Shown here piece by piece: positions 1 through 8,063 of a stretch of 41,006 bases of DNA (position 1 is the stretch's first letter; each line of letters starts with the position of its first letter). The position numbers and the translations under genes are program-made. The DNA comes from an uncultured Subdoligranulum sp. (GTDB lineage Bacteria; Bacillota_A; Clostridia; Oscillospirales; Ruminococcaceae), in the NCBI RefSeq assembly GCF_937890665.1, contig NZ_CALADU010000025.1:1-41006 (forward strand). The letters run 5' to 3'. Below the pieces are notes generated by a model that was not told the DNA's origin, did not search any database, and was given only the letters and a program-made list of their open reading frames with translations.

Positions 1-1
1 T

Positions 2-21
2 GGCCCCTATGGGGCCGTTTT
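2..21 (+). terminator. Intrinsic terminator of a gene left of the window
   Basis: GGCCCC (2-7) and GGGGCC (11-16) form a perfect 6-bp stem with a 3-base loop, followed by GTTTT. This looks like the end of a transcription unit that starts outside the window. The T-run is short, so the call is moderate. Confidence 0.5.
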
Positions 22-24
22 GCA

Positions 25-47
25 AACCCCACGTTCAACGTGGGGTT
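25..47. repeat. Perfect 11-bp inverted repeat with one-base centre
   Basis: AACCCCACGTT (25-35) and AACGTGGGGTT (37-47) are perfect inverted copies around a single C. It lies between the upstream terminator hairpin and the first gene, 46 bases before its ATG. It could be a second terminator hairpin or an operator for the gene at 94; the sequence does not decide. Confidence 0.5.
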
Positions 48-93
48 ATGATTTTCTCGTTGCTTTACAAAAAAGCGATGGGGGATTTATACT

Positions 94-993
94 ATGAATC
101 GAAAGATTCTCTGGAAGGGGGGCATCGTGGTGGAAAATGAGCGCCGCTGTATGCCGGAACGCATCCCGCTGGATGTCTACCAACTGCGGTCCCAGCGTCA
201 GGACCGGCGCGGGCTGACGCTGGTATTTGAAGGGGTGCGGTGGTACATCACCGTGGAGTTCGGTTTTCTGTCCCTTTCGGTGCATAGTGAAAAGGCTTTC
301 CGCCCTGAACCCGGGCGAGCGCAAAGCGGGGATAACGGAGAAACCGGACTGCTGTATGCGCTGGAAAACAGCGCTGATCTGCGTCGGTTTCGGGCGCAAA
401 CAACTGCTGCCGGACCGAAGGAAGAACTGCACCATCTGGTGTTTTTGACGGCCGGTGACCGGATCGACGTGATCGCGTGGGGGCTGCCCGCCGTCACGGT
501 GCTGCCGCGGCGCCCCGAAGCGGCAGCGCAGGGAAATGTATCCACGCCGTTGGGCCCGGTGGAGATTCTGGCCGATGGACGGCCGGTACCGTACTGCTGT
601 ACGGCGCTACCCTTGCAGACTAGACAGTTTCAGGTGGAAGGGCGCTGGCGGCTGGACTGTCTGCTGCCCGGCACCGCTGCCCCGGTGGAGGTGGTGTGTC
701 GCCTTGCTGCCGATCCGACGCTGCCGGTAACCGGTGGGCCGGAGACCGACGAGGCGCTGGCCTTGCTGAGCCTTAGCTGGCAAAACCACAAGCTGTGCAT
801 TGGTACAGAGGGAGACCTGCCGGGGGTGACCTATCACTATGAAGAAAGGGGGCTGCGGCTCCGGTTTTTGACAGGGCCCGGCGTTGTTTCCTTCTATCTG
901 GCATGGTTGCCCATGAGCGACCCGGTGCGGCAGGAACTTGACCCTTGGCTTGCCGCCGACCCGTCGCGGGACGAAACACGGTGTCAGCCCTGA
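94..993 (+). CDS. Hypothetical protein, 299 aa
   Basis: I do not recognise this protein. The ATG at 94 is preceded by a G-rich stretch (80-84) about 9 bases upstream that could serve as ribosome binding site. No signal peptide or membrane segment is obvious; the composition is that of a soluble protein, rich in Arg, Leu, Pro and Gly. Codon use (GC-rich third positions) matches the neighbouring host genes, so it looks native. It stands alone between the palindrome at 25-47 and the DUF1540 gene 58 bases downstream. The reading frame is open throughout and overlapping frames are clearly poorer. No function is proposed. Confidence 0.7.
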   Translation: MNRKILWKGGIVVENERRCMPERIPLDVYQLRSQRQDRRGLTLVFEGVRWYITVEFGFLSLSVHSEKAFRPEPGRAQSGDNGETGLLYALENSADLRRFRAQTTAAGPKEELHHLVFLTAGDRIDVIAWGLPAVTVLPRRPEAAAQGNVSTPLGPVEILADGRPVPYCCTALPLQTRQFQVEGRWRLDCLLPGTAAPVEVVCRLAADPTLPVTGGPETDEALALLSLSWQNHKLCIGTEGDLPGVTYHYEERGLRLRFLTGPGVVSFYLAWLPMSDPVRQELDPWLAADPSRDETRCQP

Positions 994-1003
994 ACCGTCT
1001 GGT

Positions 1004-1050
1004 GCATATCCACCCTGCCTTCGGGCACACTAGCCACGGAGGTGGATTGC
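1004..1050 (+). promoter_or_regulatory. Hairpin that can cover the ribosome binding site of the DUF1540 gene
   Basis: GCATATCCACC (1004-1014) is complementary, with one bulge, to GGTGGATTGC (1041-1050), which includes the right part of the GGAGGTGG ribosome binding site and ends one base before the ATG at 1052. Inside it sits TGCC-TTCG-GGCA, a hairpin with a UUCG tetraloop (about 1017-1028). Folding would hide the ribosome binding site, so translational control is possible. This is inferred from base pairing only. Confidence 0.4.
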
Positions 1051-1051
1051 A

Positions 1052-1363
1052 ATGACCTATCTGGACTGTGCGCAGTACGATTGCTGCCACAACAAAGCGG
1101 GGGCCTGCTGTCTGGGCAGCATCAAGGTGCACCATGCGGGCGAGAAGGACGCGGTTTGTACCAGTTACCGCTGTAACGAGGGCATGGGCAATGTGGCGAC
1201 CGATAATGCCCCCGCCACGGCAGAAACAGAAGTCCGCTGCGACGACAAGGGCTGTAAGTATCTGGAAGGGCGCAGCTGCTGCGCCGACCATGTCTGCGTG
1301 GACGAGTGCGGCTGCGGCCCTAAATGTGCCACCCGCAAAACGGCACGGAAAAGCCGTCAGTAA
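1052..1363 (+). CDS. DUF1540 cysteine-rich protein, two repeats
   Basis: This 103-aa protein carries two copies of the short cysteine-rich DUF1540 motif, roughly residues 3-43 (C-x4-C-C-x5-A-x-C-C...C-x5-C) and 61-95. It has 16 or so cysteines, spaced like a small metal-binding domain. DUF1540 proteins are widespread in Clostridia and have no established function; metal or redox roles are often guessed. A GGAGGTGG ribosome binding site lies just upstream of the ATG, possibly hidden in a hairpin (1004-1050). A strong terminator follows at 1369-1406, so the gene is separate from the polysaccharide operon downstream. Confidence 0.85.
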   Translation: MTYLDCAQYDCCHNKAGACCLGSIKVHHAGEKDAVCTSYRCNEGMGNVATDNAPATAETEVRCDDKGCKYLEGRSCCADHVCVDECGCGPKCATRKTARKSRQ

Positions 1364-1368
1364 GCCGA

Positions 1369-1406
1369 ACAGGGCGTTCCCCTTCAAGGGGACGCCCTGT
1401 TTTTTA
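1369..1406 (+). terminator. Intrinsic terminator after the DUF1540 gene
   Basis: AACAGGGCGTTCCCCTT pairs with AAGGGGACGCCCTGTT (one bulge) and is followed directly by a run of T (1400-1405). It begins 6 bases after the stop codon. It separates the DUF1540 gene from the promoter of the polysaccharide operon, whose -35 box begins only 4 bases later. Confidence 0.9.
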
Positions 1407-1409
1407 CGG

Positions 1410-1438
1410 TTGCGAAAGCGCCCGAATCGTTGTATAAT
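1410..1438 (+). promoter_or_regulatory. Sigma-A type promoter of the polysaccharide operon
   Basis: TTGCGA (1410-1415) and TATAAT (1433-1438) are separated by 17 bases, a near-consensus vegetative promoter. It lies between the DUF1540 terminator and the first gene of the cluster, giving a short leader of about 55 nt. No other convincing promoter or terminator is visible before 14447, so this promoter probably drives all 13 genes. Confidence 0.8.
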
Positions 1439-1501
1439 AAGACGATATAGTAGGCGGCGTGCGCCCGCCTGCCAATTTTTGTGAAAGTAGGCGTGCTGTC
1501 T

Positions 1502-2617
1502 ATGGCCAATTCGCCGATTTCGGTGCCGTTTGTCTCCTTCCGTCCCATGGAAAAAGAACTGGACGGTGCTCTGCGTGCAGCCTTCGACCGGGTGCTGCAA
1601 AATAGCTGGTATATTGAAGGCCGCGAGGATGCAGCCTTTGAGGAAGCCTTTGCCCGGTATTGCGGTACCGACTATTGCGTGGGCTGCGGCAACGGTTTGG
1701 ATTCGTTGGTGCTGATCCTCAAAGCAATGGGCATCGGGGCCGGGGACGAGGTCATTGTCCCGTCCAATACCTTTATTGCCACGGTGCTGGCCGTCAGTTA
1801 TACAGGGGCCACCCCGGTGCTGGTGGAGCCGCTGCTGGCTACCTACAATCTGGACCCCGACCGCATCGAAGCCGCCATTACCCCCCGCACCAAGGCCATC
1901 ATTGCCGTACACCTCTATGGCCAGTGTGCCCAGATGGATGCCATCACCACCATCGCCAAGGCCCACGGTCTCAAGGTCATCGAGGATGCGGCGCAGGCCC
2001 ACGGTGCCACCTGGCAGGGCCGCCGGGCGGGCAGTCTGGGGGATGCCGCCGGGTTCAGTTTCTACCCCGGCAAAAATCTCGGTGCGCTGGGCGATGCAGG
2101 CTGTGTGACCACCAATGATCCCGACCTTGCCAAAAAGGTACGGGCACTGGGCAACTACGGCAGTGACGCCAAGTATCATCATATCTATAAAGGACAAAAT
2201 TCCCGGTTGGATGAACTGCAAGCCGCCTTTTTGGCCGCCAAGCTGCCCCATCTGGACCGGATGAACGCCGAGCGCCGCCGCATTGCGGCCCGCTATCAGG
2301 CGGGAATCACCAACCCGGCGGTGGTGCTGCCCACGGTGGCTGCCAACTGCGAGCATGTCTACCATATCTTTGCTGTGTGCTGCAAGGCCCGGGATGAGCT
2401 GGAAGCGCACCTGAACGCCTTGGGTATCGGCACCAACAAGCATTATCCCACCCCCATCCATCTACAGGGGGCCTACCGGGAACTGGGCCTTGACCGCGGT
2501 GCGTTGCCCATTGCGGAGGAAATCTCCGCCACCGAACTGAGCCTGCCCATGTACTACGGCATGACCGAGGAACAGGTGCAGGCCGTCATCGACGCTGTCA
2601 ATTCGTTTAAGGAGTAA
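1502..2617 (+). CDS. Sugar-nucleotide aminotransferase, DegT/DnrJ/EryC1/StrS family (FdtB-like)
   Basis: This PLP enzyme (371 aa from the ATG at 1502) is predicted to transaminate a keto-sugar nucleotide. Family marks are the [10 protein letters not shown] segment, whose Asp (about 162) contacts the PLP ring nitrogen, and [12 protein letters not shown] with the Schiff-base Lys (about 191). It most resembles FdtB/QdtB 3-aminotransferases, which convert dTDP-3-keto-6-deoxyhexose to the 3-amino sugar. A matching 3,4-ketoisomerase is encoded at 6065, which strengthens that reading. A GTG at 1481 would add seven residues but has no ribosome binding site; the ATG at 1502 has a weak TAGG upstream and starts just before the conserved N-terminus. 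The next gene follows after 2 bases. Confidence 0.88.
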   Translation: MANSPISVPFVSFRPMEKELDGALRAAFDRVLQNSWYIEGREDAAFEEAFARYCGTDYCVGCGNGLDSLVLILKAMGIGAGDEVIVPSNTFIATVLAVSYTGATPVLVEPLLATYNLDPDRIEAAITPRTKAIIAVHLYGQCAQMDAITTIAKAHGLKVIEDAAQAHGATWQGRRAGSLGDAAGFSFYPGKNLGALGDAGCVTTNDPDLAKKVRALGNYGSDAKYHHIYKGQNSRLDELQAAFLAAKLPHLDRMNAERRRIAARYQAGITNPAVVLPTVAANCEHVYHIFAVCCKARDELEAHLNALGIGTNKHYPTPIHLQGAYRELGLDRGALPIAEEISATELSLPMYYGMTEEQVQAVIDAVNSFKE

Positions 2618-2619
2618 CC

Positions 2620-3504
2620 ATGCCAAACGTCGGGATCGTCATCTCCAACTATAATGGCTGGCAGGATACCGTCCAATGTCTGGAAAGTCTGGACAAGCAG
2701 ACCTACCGGGATTTTGAGATCATCCTGCTGGACGATGCTTCCACCAATGATTCGGTGGAGCAGCTGCGGCCGCACCTGCCCGCCAACACGGTGTTTTTGC
2801 CCCAGCAGGCCAACATCGGCTTTGCCGCCGCCAACAATGTGGGCATTCGTCGGGCGCTGGCCGACGGCTGCAACTGGGTGCTGCTGCTCAATAACGATAC
2901 GGTGGCTGCCCCGGATTTTCTTGAAACATTGCTGCTGGAAACGCCGGAAGGCACTGTAAGCTGCCCCAAAATGCTGTTCCTCGATCCGCCGGACGAGATC
3001 TGGTTTGCCGGCGGGGAATTGGACCGTGCCACGGGGCGGGTCAAGCATCTGGGCGGGCACGAAAAAGACGGCCCTGCTTTTGCGGAAAAAAAGCAGGTGA
3101 GTTTCATCACCTTCTGCTGCGTGCTGCTGCCCCGGGACGTGATCGAACGGGTGGGTTTCCTTGATGAAACGCTGTTTATGTACTGCGAGGATGTGGACTA
3201 CTGCATCCGCTTGGCTGACGCCGGGGTGCCGCTGTGGTTTTTGCCCGACGCCAAAATCTGGCACAAAGCCGGTGGCAGCGCTGGGGGAATGTTGTCCGTG
3301 TATTACATCACCCGCAATACGCTGTATCTGACCTGCAAAGGAAAGAGCCATTTGTATAGCCGGGCCAAAACCGTGGGGCCGCTGGTCACCGGCGCGGCGC
3401 GGTATGCGTTGACCAAACTGTTGGGTCGCAAAAAGGGACGCAGCTATGGTGCGTTCCGCGGTGCGCTGGATTTCTGGCGCGGAAAAATGGGCCGGATGGC
3501 CTAA
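2620..3504 (+). CDS. Glycosyltransferase family 2 (rhamnosyltransferase-like, COG1216)
   Basis: This 294-aa cytoplasmic GT-A enzyme is expected to add one sugar from a nucleotide donor to the growing lipid-linked polysaccharide. The N-terminus (VGIVISNYNGW) and the donor-binding DD (38-39) are typical, and LLNNDT (about 89-94) takes the place of the metal-binding DxD. A second acidic cluster, ETLFMYCEDVDYCIRL (about 183-198), matches the ED-V-D-cR signature of the COG1216 branch, which contains rhamnosyltransferases. The donor cannot be inferred. The ATG has AAGGAG 5 bases upstream and sits 2 bases after the aminotransferase stop. Confidence 0.88.
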   Translation: MPNVGIVISNYNGWQDTVQCLESLDKQTYRDFEIILLDDASTNDSVEQLRPHLPANTVFLPQQANIGFAAANNVGIRRALADGCNWVLLLNNDTVAAPDFLETLLLETPEGTVSCPKMLFLDPPDEIWFAGGELDRATGRVKHLGGHEKDGPAFAEKKQVSFITFCCVLLPRDVIERVGFLDETLFMYCEDVDYCIRLADAGVPLWFLPDAKIWHKAGGSAGGMLSVYYITRNTLYLTCKGKSHLYSRAKTVGPLVTGAARYALTKLLGRKKGRSYGAFRGALDFWRGKMGRMA

Positions 3505-3523
3505 ACCGGAGGGAGGGCCGGAG

Positions 3524-4474
3524 ATGGAAACTTTGTTGACGGTGCTCGTCGCCCAATACCGGCCCGACCCGCAGGCGCTGCGGCGGACGTTGGCCTCGTT
3601 GGCGATGCAGACTACCCGGGATTTTGCGGTGGTGCTGGCCGATGATGGTTCGCCGCAGAATTTTTTTGCGGACAGCCAAGTCTATCTGGCGGAGCATGGC
3701 ATCACCGCCGTGCAGACCGTAGCCATGCCGCAAAACGGCGGTACGGTGTGCAATATTCTCCATGCGGCGCAAAAGGTATCCACCCGTTGGATTTTGACCT
3801 TGTCGCCGGGGGATTATCTCTACGACCAAGACACGCTGGCTTGGTGGCTGCAACGGCTGCAAACCGATGCGCCCCGGGTGGCGTTTGCCAAACAAGCCTA
3901 CTATACGCCGGGACCGGAACCGACCCCAGCCCCGGGGGAGACCCCTTTTGACCGTACCCCGTACGATCCCGCCCACTACCAGCCGGACGTGATCAAGCGC
4001 AATCTGCTGCTCTACGATGACGGTATCAGCGGCTGCGGCATGGTGTACGAGCGGGACCTGCTGGTGGAGGCGTTGCAGCTGCTGGCCGGACATGTACGGT
4101 TGGCTGAGGATTTCTCGGTGCGGCTGTTTGCCGTGCGGGGCATTCCCATCCGGCGCTACGACCGTCTGACCACGTGGTATGAATATGGGGAAGGCGTCTC
4201 CACCAACGAGTCGGCCCGCCAACGGATGGCCGCCGAGTGGCGCGCCATGGTGGAACTGCTCTACCGGCAGTATCCCAAAGACCGGACGGTCCGGCTGGCC
4301 CACGCCTATTTCTTCAACGACCGGCACAAAAGCCGGTTGGTACGTGGGCTGGTAGGCCGGTTGATCGTACCCCAGAACGCCCCCTTCAAGAAGGCGCAGC
4401 GCAGCTGGCAGCCGCCGGTCAACGGCGAAGAGGCGACGCTGCGGGCTATCTATGCGGCGGCGTCCCAGCCCTGA
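3524..4474 (+). CDS. Glycosyltransferase family 2, divergent
   Basis: The reading frame is open from 3446, but the ATG at 3524 is preceded by GGAGGGA (3508-3514) and starts exactly at the GT2 fold (ETLLTVLVAQYRPD), giving 316 aa. ADDGS near residue 40 is the nucleotide-binding motif. The usual DxD is replaced by LTLSPGDYLYD, so the metal site is altered but still acidic. The C-terminal third is Arg-rich with LVGRLIVP, a possible membrane-proximal helix. It lies 19 bases after the previous glycosyltransferase in the same operon; donor and acceptor are unknown. Confidence 0.82.
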   Translation: METLLTVLVAQYRPDPQALRRTLASLAMQTTRDFAVVLADDGSPQNFFADSQVYLAEHGITAVQTVAMPQNGGTVCNILHAAQKVSTRWILTLSPGDYLYDQDTLAWWLQRLQTDAPRVAFAKQAYYTPGPEPTPAPGETPFDRTPYDPAHYQPDVIKRNLLLYDDGISGCGMVYERDLLVEALQLLAGHVRLAEDFSVRLFAVRGIPIRRYDRLTTWYEYGEGVSTNESARQRMAAEWRAMVELLYRQYPKDRTVRLAHAYFFNDRHKSRLVRGLVGRLIVPQNAPFKKAQRSWQPPVNGEEATLRAIYAAASQP

Positions 4475-4500
4475 ACAATACACAAAGGAGAACCTTCTTC

Positions 4501-6048
4501 ATGCAACCGATGTTGGACAGTCTGGAACAGCGGGTCTATGCCTGCCGTAAACGGGTCGACCTGCCTTTGCTGGGCACCGTGTCGCTGGCGGCGCTGGTCT
4601 GTATGCTGTTGGCCCATGGCTTTGCTTTTACCAACCTGTTTCCCAACCACGACAGCACGGTGCTGGTCTTTGATGCCCAGTGGACCATGTATGTGTTGGG
4701 GCGTTGGGCGCAAAACCTCTATTTCCCGCTGGTGCGGGGCAAGGTAGCGGCGCCGTGGCTCATTGGTGCGTTCAGCACGGTGTATGTGGCGTTGGCCGGT
4801 TACTTTATTGCCTATCTGCTGCAGTTGCGCCGGGGCGCTGCTGCGCTGCTCACCGGCCTATTGGGGGCCTGTGCCAGTGTGACGGCCATGCTGGCCACCT
4901 ATACCTATGAGACCGACGCCTACCTGTTGGCCATGCTTTTGGCCTGCGTGGGGGTGCTGTGTGTCGAAAAAGCGCCTGCACCGTGGGGGGCCGTCATGGC
5001 GGCCTTCTGCTTCTGTGGGTGTCTGGCCCTCTACCAGTCTTACATCCAGTTCGCGCTGGGGCTGTTTTTGCTGTTGCTGGTGCGGCGGGCCTTGCAGGAT
5101 ACCCCGTGGCGGGCGTGGCTGCTCCACGGCGTCTATGGGGTGGTTTCGCTGCTGCTGGGCGGGCTGCTTTACCTGATTTCCGTCAAGGTATCGCTGGCGC
5201 TGACCGGGTACCAACTGGCCGATACCGGCAACGGGTTGGCCCAGCTCACTCGACTGGGGCCTGCGGCACTGCTGGCAGGGATCCCGGCGGTGTACAAAAA
5301 TTTCTTCACCACCCTGCTGGGGTATTCTGGTTGGAATGACCGGGGCATGCGGGTGGCGGCAGCCTTGCTTCTCTTGGGCAGCCTGATCGGGCTGGTACTG
5401 CGGCTGCGGGGACGTTCGCTGCGCACCGTGGTGCAAACCTTGCTGGCGGTGGCTCTGCTGCCGCTGGGGCTCAACTTGATCTATCTGCTGGCATCCGGCA
5501 ATGTGTATATCCTTATGCAGCATGCGCTGTTCCTCGTCTATGCACTGCCGCTGCTGCTCTGGAGCGAGGCCAAGCAGGAACTCCGGCCGCTGGGCCGCTG
5601 GATGCTGGCGTTGCTGTGCGGGTTTATGATTCTGCGAATGGCCATCTGCGCCAACGGCGCCTATGTCTATACCAAGTTGGTCTATGACCAGACCGCCCGG
5701 CAGATCACCGCCGTTATGGCCAAAGTACAGGAGCTGCCCGGTTACGAGGAAGGCGTTACCCCGGTGGTGTTTGCCGGCGAGTTTACCGATTCCCAGTTTG
5801 CCTACCATGACCCGGCCTTCAGCTGGTATGAGGAAGGGGACCTGCATCAGGTCAATTCGGCCCTCACCTACGATGGTACCATCAAGTGGTGGTTCCAGCA
5901 TGTGATGGGCAGTTCGGCCAATGTGGTGGCCGACCAAGCCCAGCTGGATGCATGGGCGGAGGATCCCCGGGTGCAGGCAATGCCCAGCTATCCCAACGGG
6001 GACTATTGCGCGATGATCGACGGCACGGCAGTCGTCCGCATCTCCTGA
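4501..6048 (+). CDS. GtrII-type membrane glucosyltransferase
   Basis: This 515-aa protein has about ten hydrophobic segments spread along its length and resembles the Glucos_trans_II (GtrII) family, which adds glucosyl side groups to surface polysaccharide from a polyprenyl-phosphate donor outside the membrane. The N-terminal part has the family-like FPNHDS and LGRWAQNLYFPLVRG, the latter matching the 'GRW...P' block after the first membrane helix. The C-terminal 100 residues are soluble and probably extracytoplasmic. The ATG at 4501 with AAAGGAG (4483-4489) is chosen over an 88-residue upstream extension that overlaps the previous gene. No partner GtrA flippase or GtrB is visible in the window. 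Confidence 0.8.
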   Translation: MQPMLDSLEQRVYACRKRVDLPLLGTVSLAALVCMLLAHGFAFTNLFPNHDSTVLVFDAQWTMYVLGRWAQNLYFPLVRGKVAAPWLIGAFSTVYVALAGYFIAYLLQLRRGAAALLTGLLGACASVTAMLATYTYETDAYLLAMLLACVGVLCVEKAPAPWGAVMAAFCFCGCLALYQSYIQFALGLFLLLLVRRALQDTPWRAWLLHGVYGVVSLLLGGLLYLISVKVSLALTGYQLADTGNGLAQLTRLGPAALLAGIPAVYKNFFTTLLGYSGWNDRGMRVAAALLLLGSLIGLVLRLRGRSLRTVVQTLLAVALLPLGLNLIYLLASGNVYILMQHALFLVYALPLLLWSEAKQELRPLGRWMLALLCGFMILRMAICANGAYVYTKLVYDQTARQITAVMAKVQELPGYEEGVTPVVFAGEFTDSQFAYHDPAFSWYEEGDLHQVNSALTYDGTIKWWFQHVMGSSANVVADQAQLDAWAEDPRVQAMPSYPNGDYCAMIDGTAVVRIS

Positions 6049-6064
6049 AGAAAGGCGGAAAAGG

Positions 6065-6478
6065 ATGATACTTCAAACCATCAGCATGAAAAGCGTTACG
6101 GCGGAAGGGATGGGCACACTCTCTGTCTTTGAAGGGGAGCGGGATGTTCCCTTTGCCATCCAGCGTATCTACTATATCTATGGTGCCCCCAAGGGGGTAC
6201 AGCGGGGCGGTCATGCCCACAAGGCGCTGCGGCAGGTGCTGTGGTGCCCCTACGGCAGCATTCTGATCCGGTTGGACGACGGCCATGAAAAGACCGAAGT
6301 GTTGCTCAACGATCCGGCCAAAGGCCTCATCGTGGAGCACTTCATGTGGCGGGAGATGATCTGGCAGCAGGAAAATTCGGTGCTGTGTGTGGCAGCGGAT
6401 TCCTACTACGATGCCGACGACTACATCCGCGATTACGATGAATTTAAACGGATGGTTGCATCCGCCCCGGAGGCTTGA
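6065..6478 (+). CDS. Sugar 3,4-ketoisomerase, FdtA/QdtA-type cupin
   Basis: This 137-aa single-domain cupin belongs to the WxcM-like/FdtA family, which isomerises dTDP-4-keto-6-deoxyglucose to the 3-keto sugar. The active-site block RGGHAHKALRQ places the paired catalytic histidines at residues 50 and 52, at the same spacing as in FdtA and QdtA. Its product is the substrate of a FdtB/QdtB aminotransferase, and such an enzyme is the first gene of this operon. Whether the product is the galacto (Fuc3N) or gluco (Qui3N) epimer cannot be told from sequence by eye. The ATG has AAAGG upstream and lies 16 bases after the GtrII gene. Confidence 0.88.
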   Translation: MILQTISMKSVTAEGMGTLSVFEGERDVPFAIQRIYYIYGAPKGVQRGGHAHKALRQVLWCPYGSILIRLDDGHEKTEVLLNDPAKGLIVEHFMWREMIWQQENSVLCVAADSYYDADDYIRDYDEFKRMVASAPEA

Positions 6479-6480
6479 CC

Positions 6481-7419
6481 GTGCATAACGTATTGCTATT
6501 ATCCGCCGGAGTGACCACCGGCTGGCATCTGGCGCAGGTAGCCCAGCAGTATTTTGCCGATGAGATCACCCTGCATTTAGCGGACATCAATCCCCGGGAA
6601 CTGGTTCCGGCAGCGGTACTGACCGAACACTACCATCAGGTGCCGCCTTTGGCCCAACCGGGGTACGAGGAAGCGATTTGCCAAATCTTGCGGCAAGAAC
6701 ACATCGATACCATCGTGCCGTTGATCGACCAAGATCTGTTCCGCTGGGCGGACGATGCCCCGAACCTGACCGCGTTGGGGGTACACTCCACGGCGCCTGT
6801 GCGCCGCACGGCGGAACTGCTCAGCGACAAGGCGCAGATGGCGGCTTTTCTGCAAGCCCATGGTCTGCCCACCCCGCCGCTGGTAGACCCTGCCCAGACC
6901 GAACCGGGGCGTCTTTATGTAGTTAAAAAGAAGATCGGCTGCGGTTCACAGGGCATGCGCACCGTGGTGGGCGGGCAGCCTTTGACGCTGGAACCCGGGG
7001 AGCTGTTGCAGGAAAAGTGCGACGGGGATGGCCGGGAAGTCACGGCGGAAATTTTCAATGCGCAGGGGCAGCTGCGGGTCTTTTGTCGGGAACGGGTGGT
7101 GACCAAGGCGGGGGTTTGCACCAAGATGGTGCCGCTCCATCTGCCGGAAATTGAAGAAACCATCCAGAAACTGGTGCAGATCGTACCTTGTCCGGCGGCT
7201 TTCTGCGCCCAGTTTATGCAGCATCGAGGCCATTGGAATCTCATCGACTGCAACCTGCGCCTTGGTGCGGGCACGGCGCTGGCCACTGCGGCCGGGTTCC
7301 AGTTGGTCCGAGCTTTTTGGGCCAACGTTTGCGGGCAGCCGGTGCCTGCGGACTGGCTGCAGCCAGACCCCACCGTAAAAGCGGTGCTGCGGGTCTATGA
7401 GGAAGTGGTGGTTCGGTGA
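6481..7419 (+). CDS. ATP-grasp protein, carbamoyl-phosphate-synthase-like
   Basis: This 312-aa ATP-grasp protein has an N-terminal Rossmann-like half (HNVLLLSAG...) and an ATP-binding half. VVKKKIGCGSQGM (about 147-159) is the lysine and glycine-rich loop, and NLIDCNLRLGAG supplies the metal-binding acidic/Asn cluster near the C-terminus. Such enzymes join a carboxylate to an amine through an acyl phosphate; the substrate here is unknown. The GTG at 6481 is preferred over the TTG at 6475 because GGAGG (6469-6473) lies 7 bases before it. It overlaps the HAD gene by 4 bases (GTGA), so the two are translationally coupled and probably act in one pathway, perhaps adding an amino-acid-like decoration to the polysaccharide. 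Confidence 0.8.
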   Translation: MHNVLLLSAGVTTGWHLAQVAQQYFADEITLHLADINPRELVPAAVLTEHYHQVPPLAQPGYEEAICQILRQEHIDTIVPLIDQDLFRWADDAPNLTALGVHSTAPVRRTAELLSDKAQMAAFLQAHGLPTPPLVDPAQTEPGRLYVVKKKIGCGSQGMRTVVGGQPLTLEPGELLQEKCDGDGREVTAEIFNAQGQLRVFCRERVVTKAGVCTKMVPLHLPEIEETIQKLVQIVPCPAAFCAQFMQHRGHWNLIDCNLRLGAGTALATAAGFQLVRAFWANVCGQPVPADWLQPDPTVKAVLRVYEEVVVR

Positions 7420-8060
7420 CAGTCTATTGTGACGTGGACGGCACCCTGCTGGACAGCAGCGCCCGTCATACCCGCCTGCTGCAGGACCTTCTGCAGCAGG
7501 ACGGCTGCCTGTGGCCGGAGGATGCGCCGGACTATTTGACCTATAAAGCAGACGGGCACAGCACCCGGGCGTGGATGGAAACCGCCGGCTTTTCCCCCGA
7601 ACAGGCCGCCGGTCTGGCAGCCCGGTGGCAGGCCCAAATCGAAGACCCTGCCTATCTGGCCATGGACCGCCCCTATGAGGATGCCGTGCCTTTTTTGCAG
7701 GCGGTGCGGCAGTTGCCGGCCCAAATCGTGTTGGTTTCGGCCCGCCAGAACCCCCAAGCCCTGCGCAAGACGCTGGCGGATTGCGGTTTGCTGCCGCTGG
7801 TGGAGGAACTGCTGGTGGTGCCGCCCCGGCATGCTGCCGACGAGAAAGCGGCACGGTTGCGGCCCCGTATCTGCCCCGGCGACTGCATGGTGGGGGACAC
7901 CGAGGCCGACCTGCGTGCGGCACAGCAGCTAGGCATTCCCTGTTATCTGCTAAACCGCGGCTTTCGCAGCCGTCGGTACTGGCAGCAGCAGGGGCTTCAC
8001 GCTTGGGACGACCTGCCGGCTGTCCTGCGTGCAATCACCGACCCAAACAAGGAGGACTGA
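7416..8060 (+). CDS. HAD-family hydrolase (phosphatase-like)
   Basis: This 214-aa protein has the HAD motif I near its start (CDVDGTLLDS; nucleophile Asp6, acid Asp8), a Ser in LVSARQ for motif II, and motif IV GDTEADLRAA, with an alpha-helical cap between. It resembles the phosphoglycolate-phosphatase branch, so it probably removes phosphate from a small metabolite. It starts at a GTG overlapping the stop of the ATP-grasp gene and ends 3 bases before the next glycosyltransferase. Together with the ATP-grasp gene it looks like a two-enzyme module for a polysaccharide modification; the substrate is not known. Confidence 0.82.
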   Translation: MTVYCDVDGTLLDSSARHTRLLQDLLQQDGCLWPEDAPDYLTYKADGHSTRAWMETAGFSPEQAAGLAARWQAQIEDPAYLAMDRPYEDAVPFLQAVRQLPAQIVLVSARQNPQALRKTLADCGLLPLVEELLVVPPRHAADEKAARLRPRICPGDCMVGDTEADLRAAQQLGIPCYLLNRGFRSRRYWQQQGLHAWDDLPAVLRAITDPNKED

Positions 8061-8063
8061 GCG

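Noticed and set aside
773..2461. Long minus-strand reading frame of 562 codons opposite the aminotransferase
   Set aside because: It mirrors the GC-rich coding strand, has no recognisable motifs and crosses a terminator and a promoter. The + strand gene is unmistakable.
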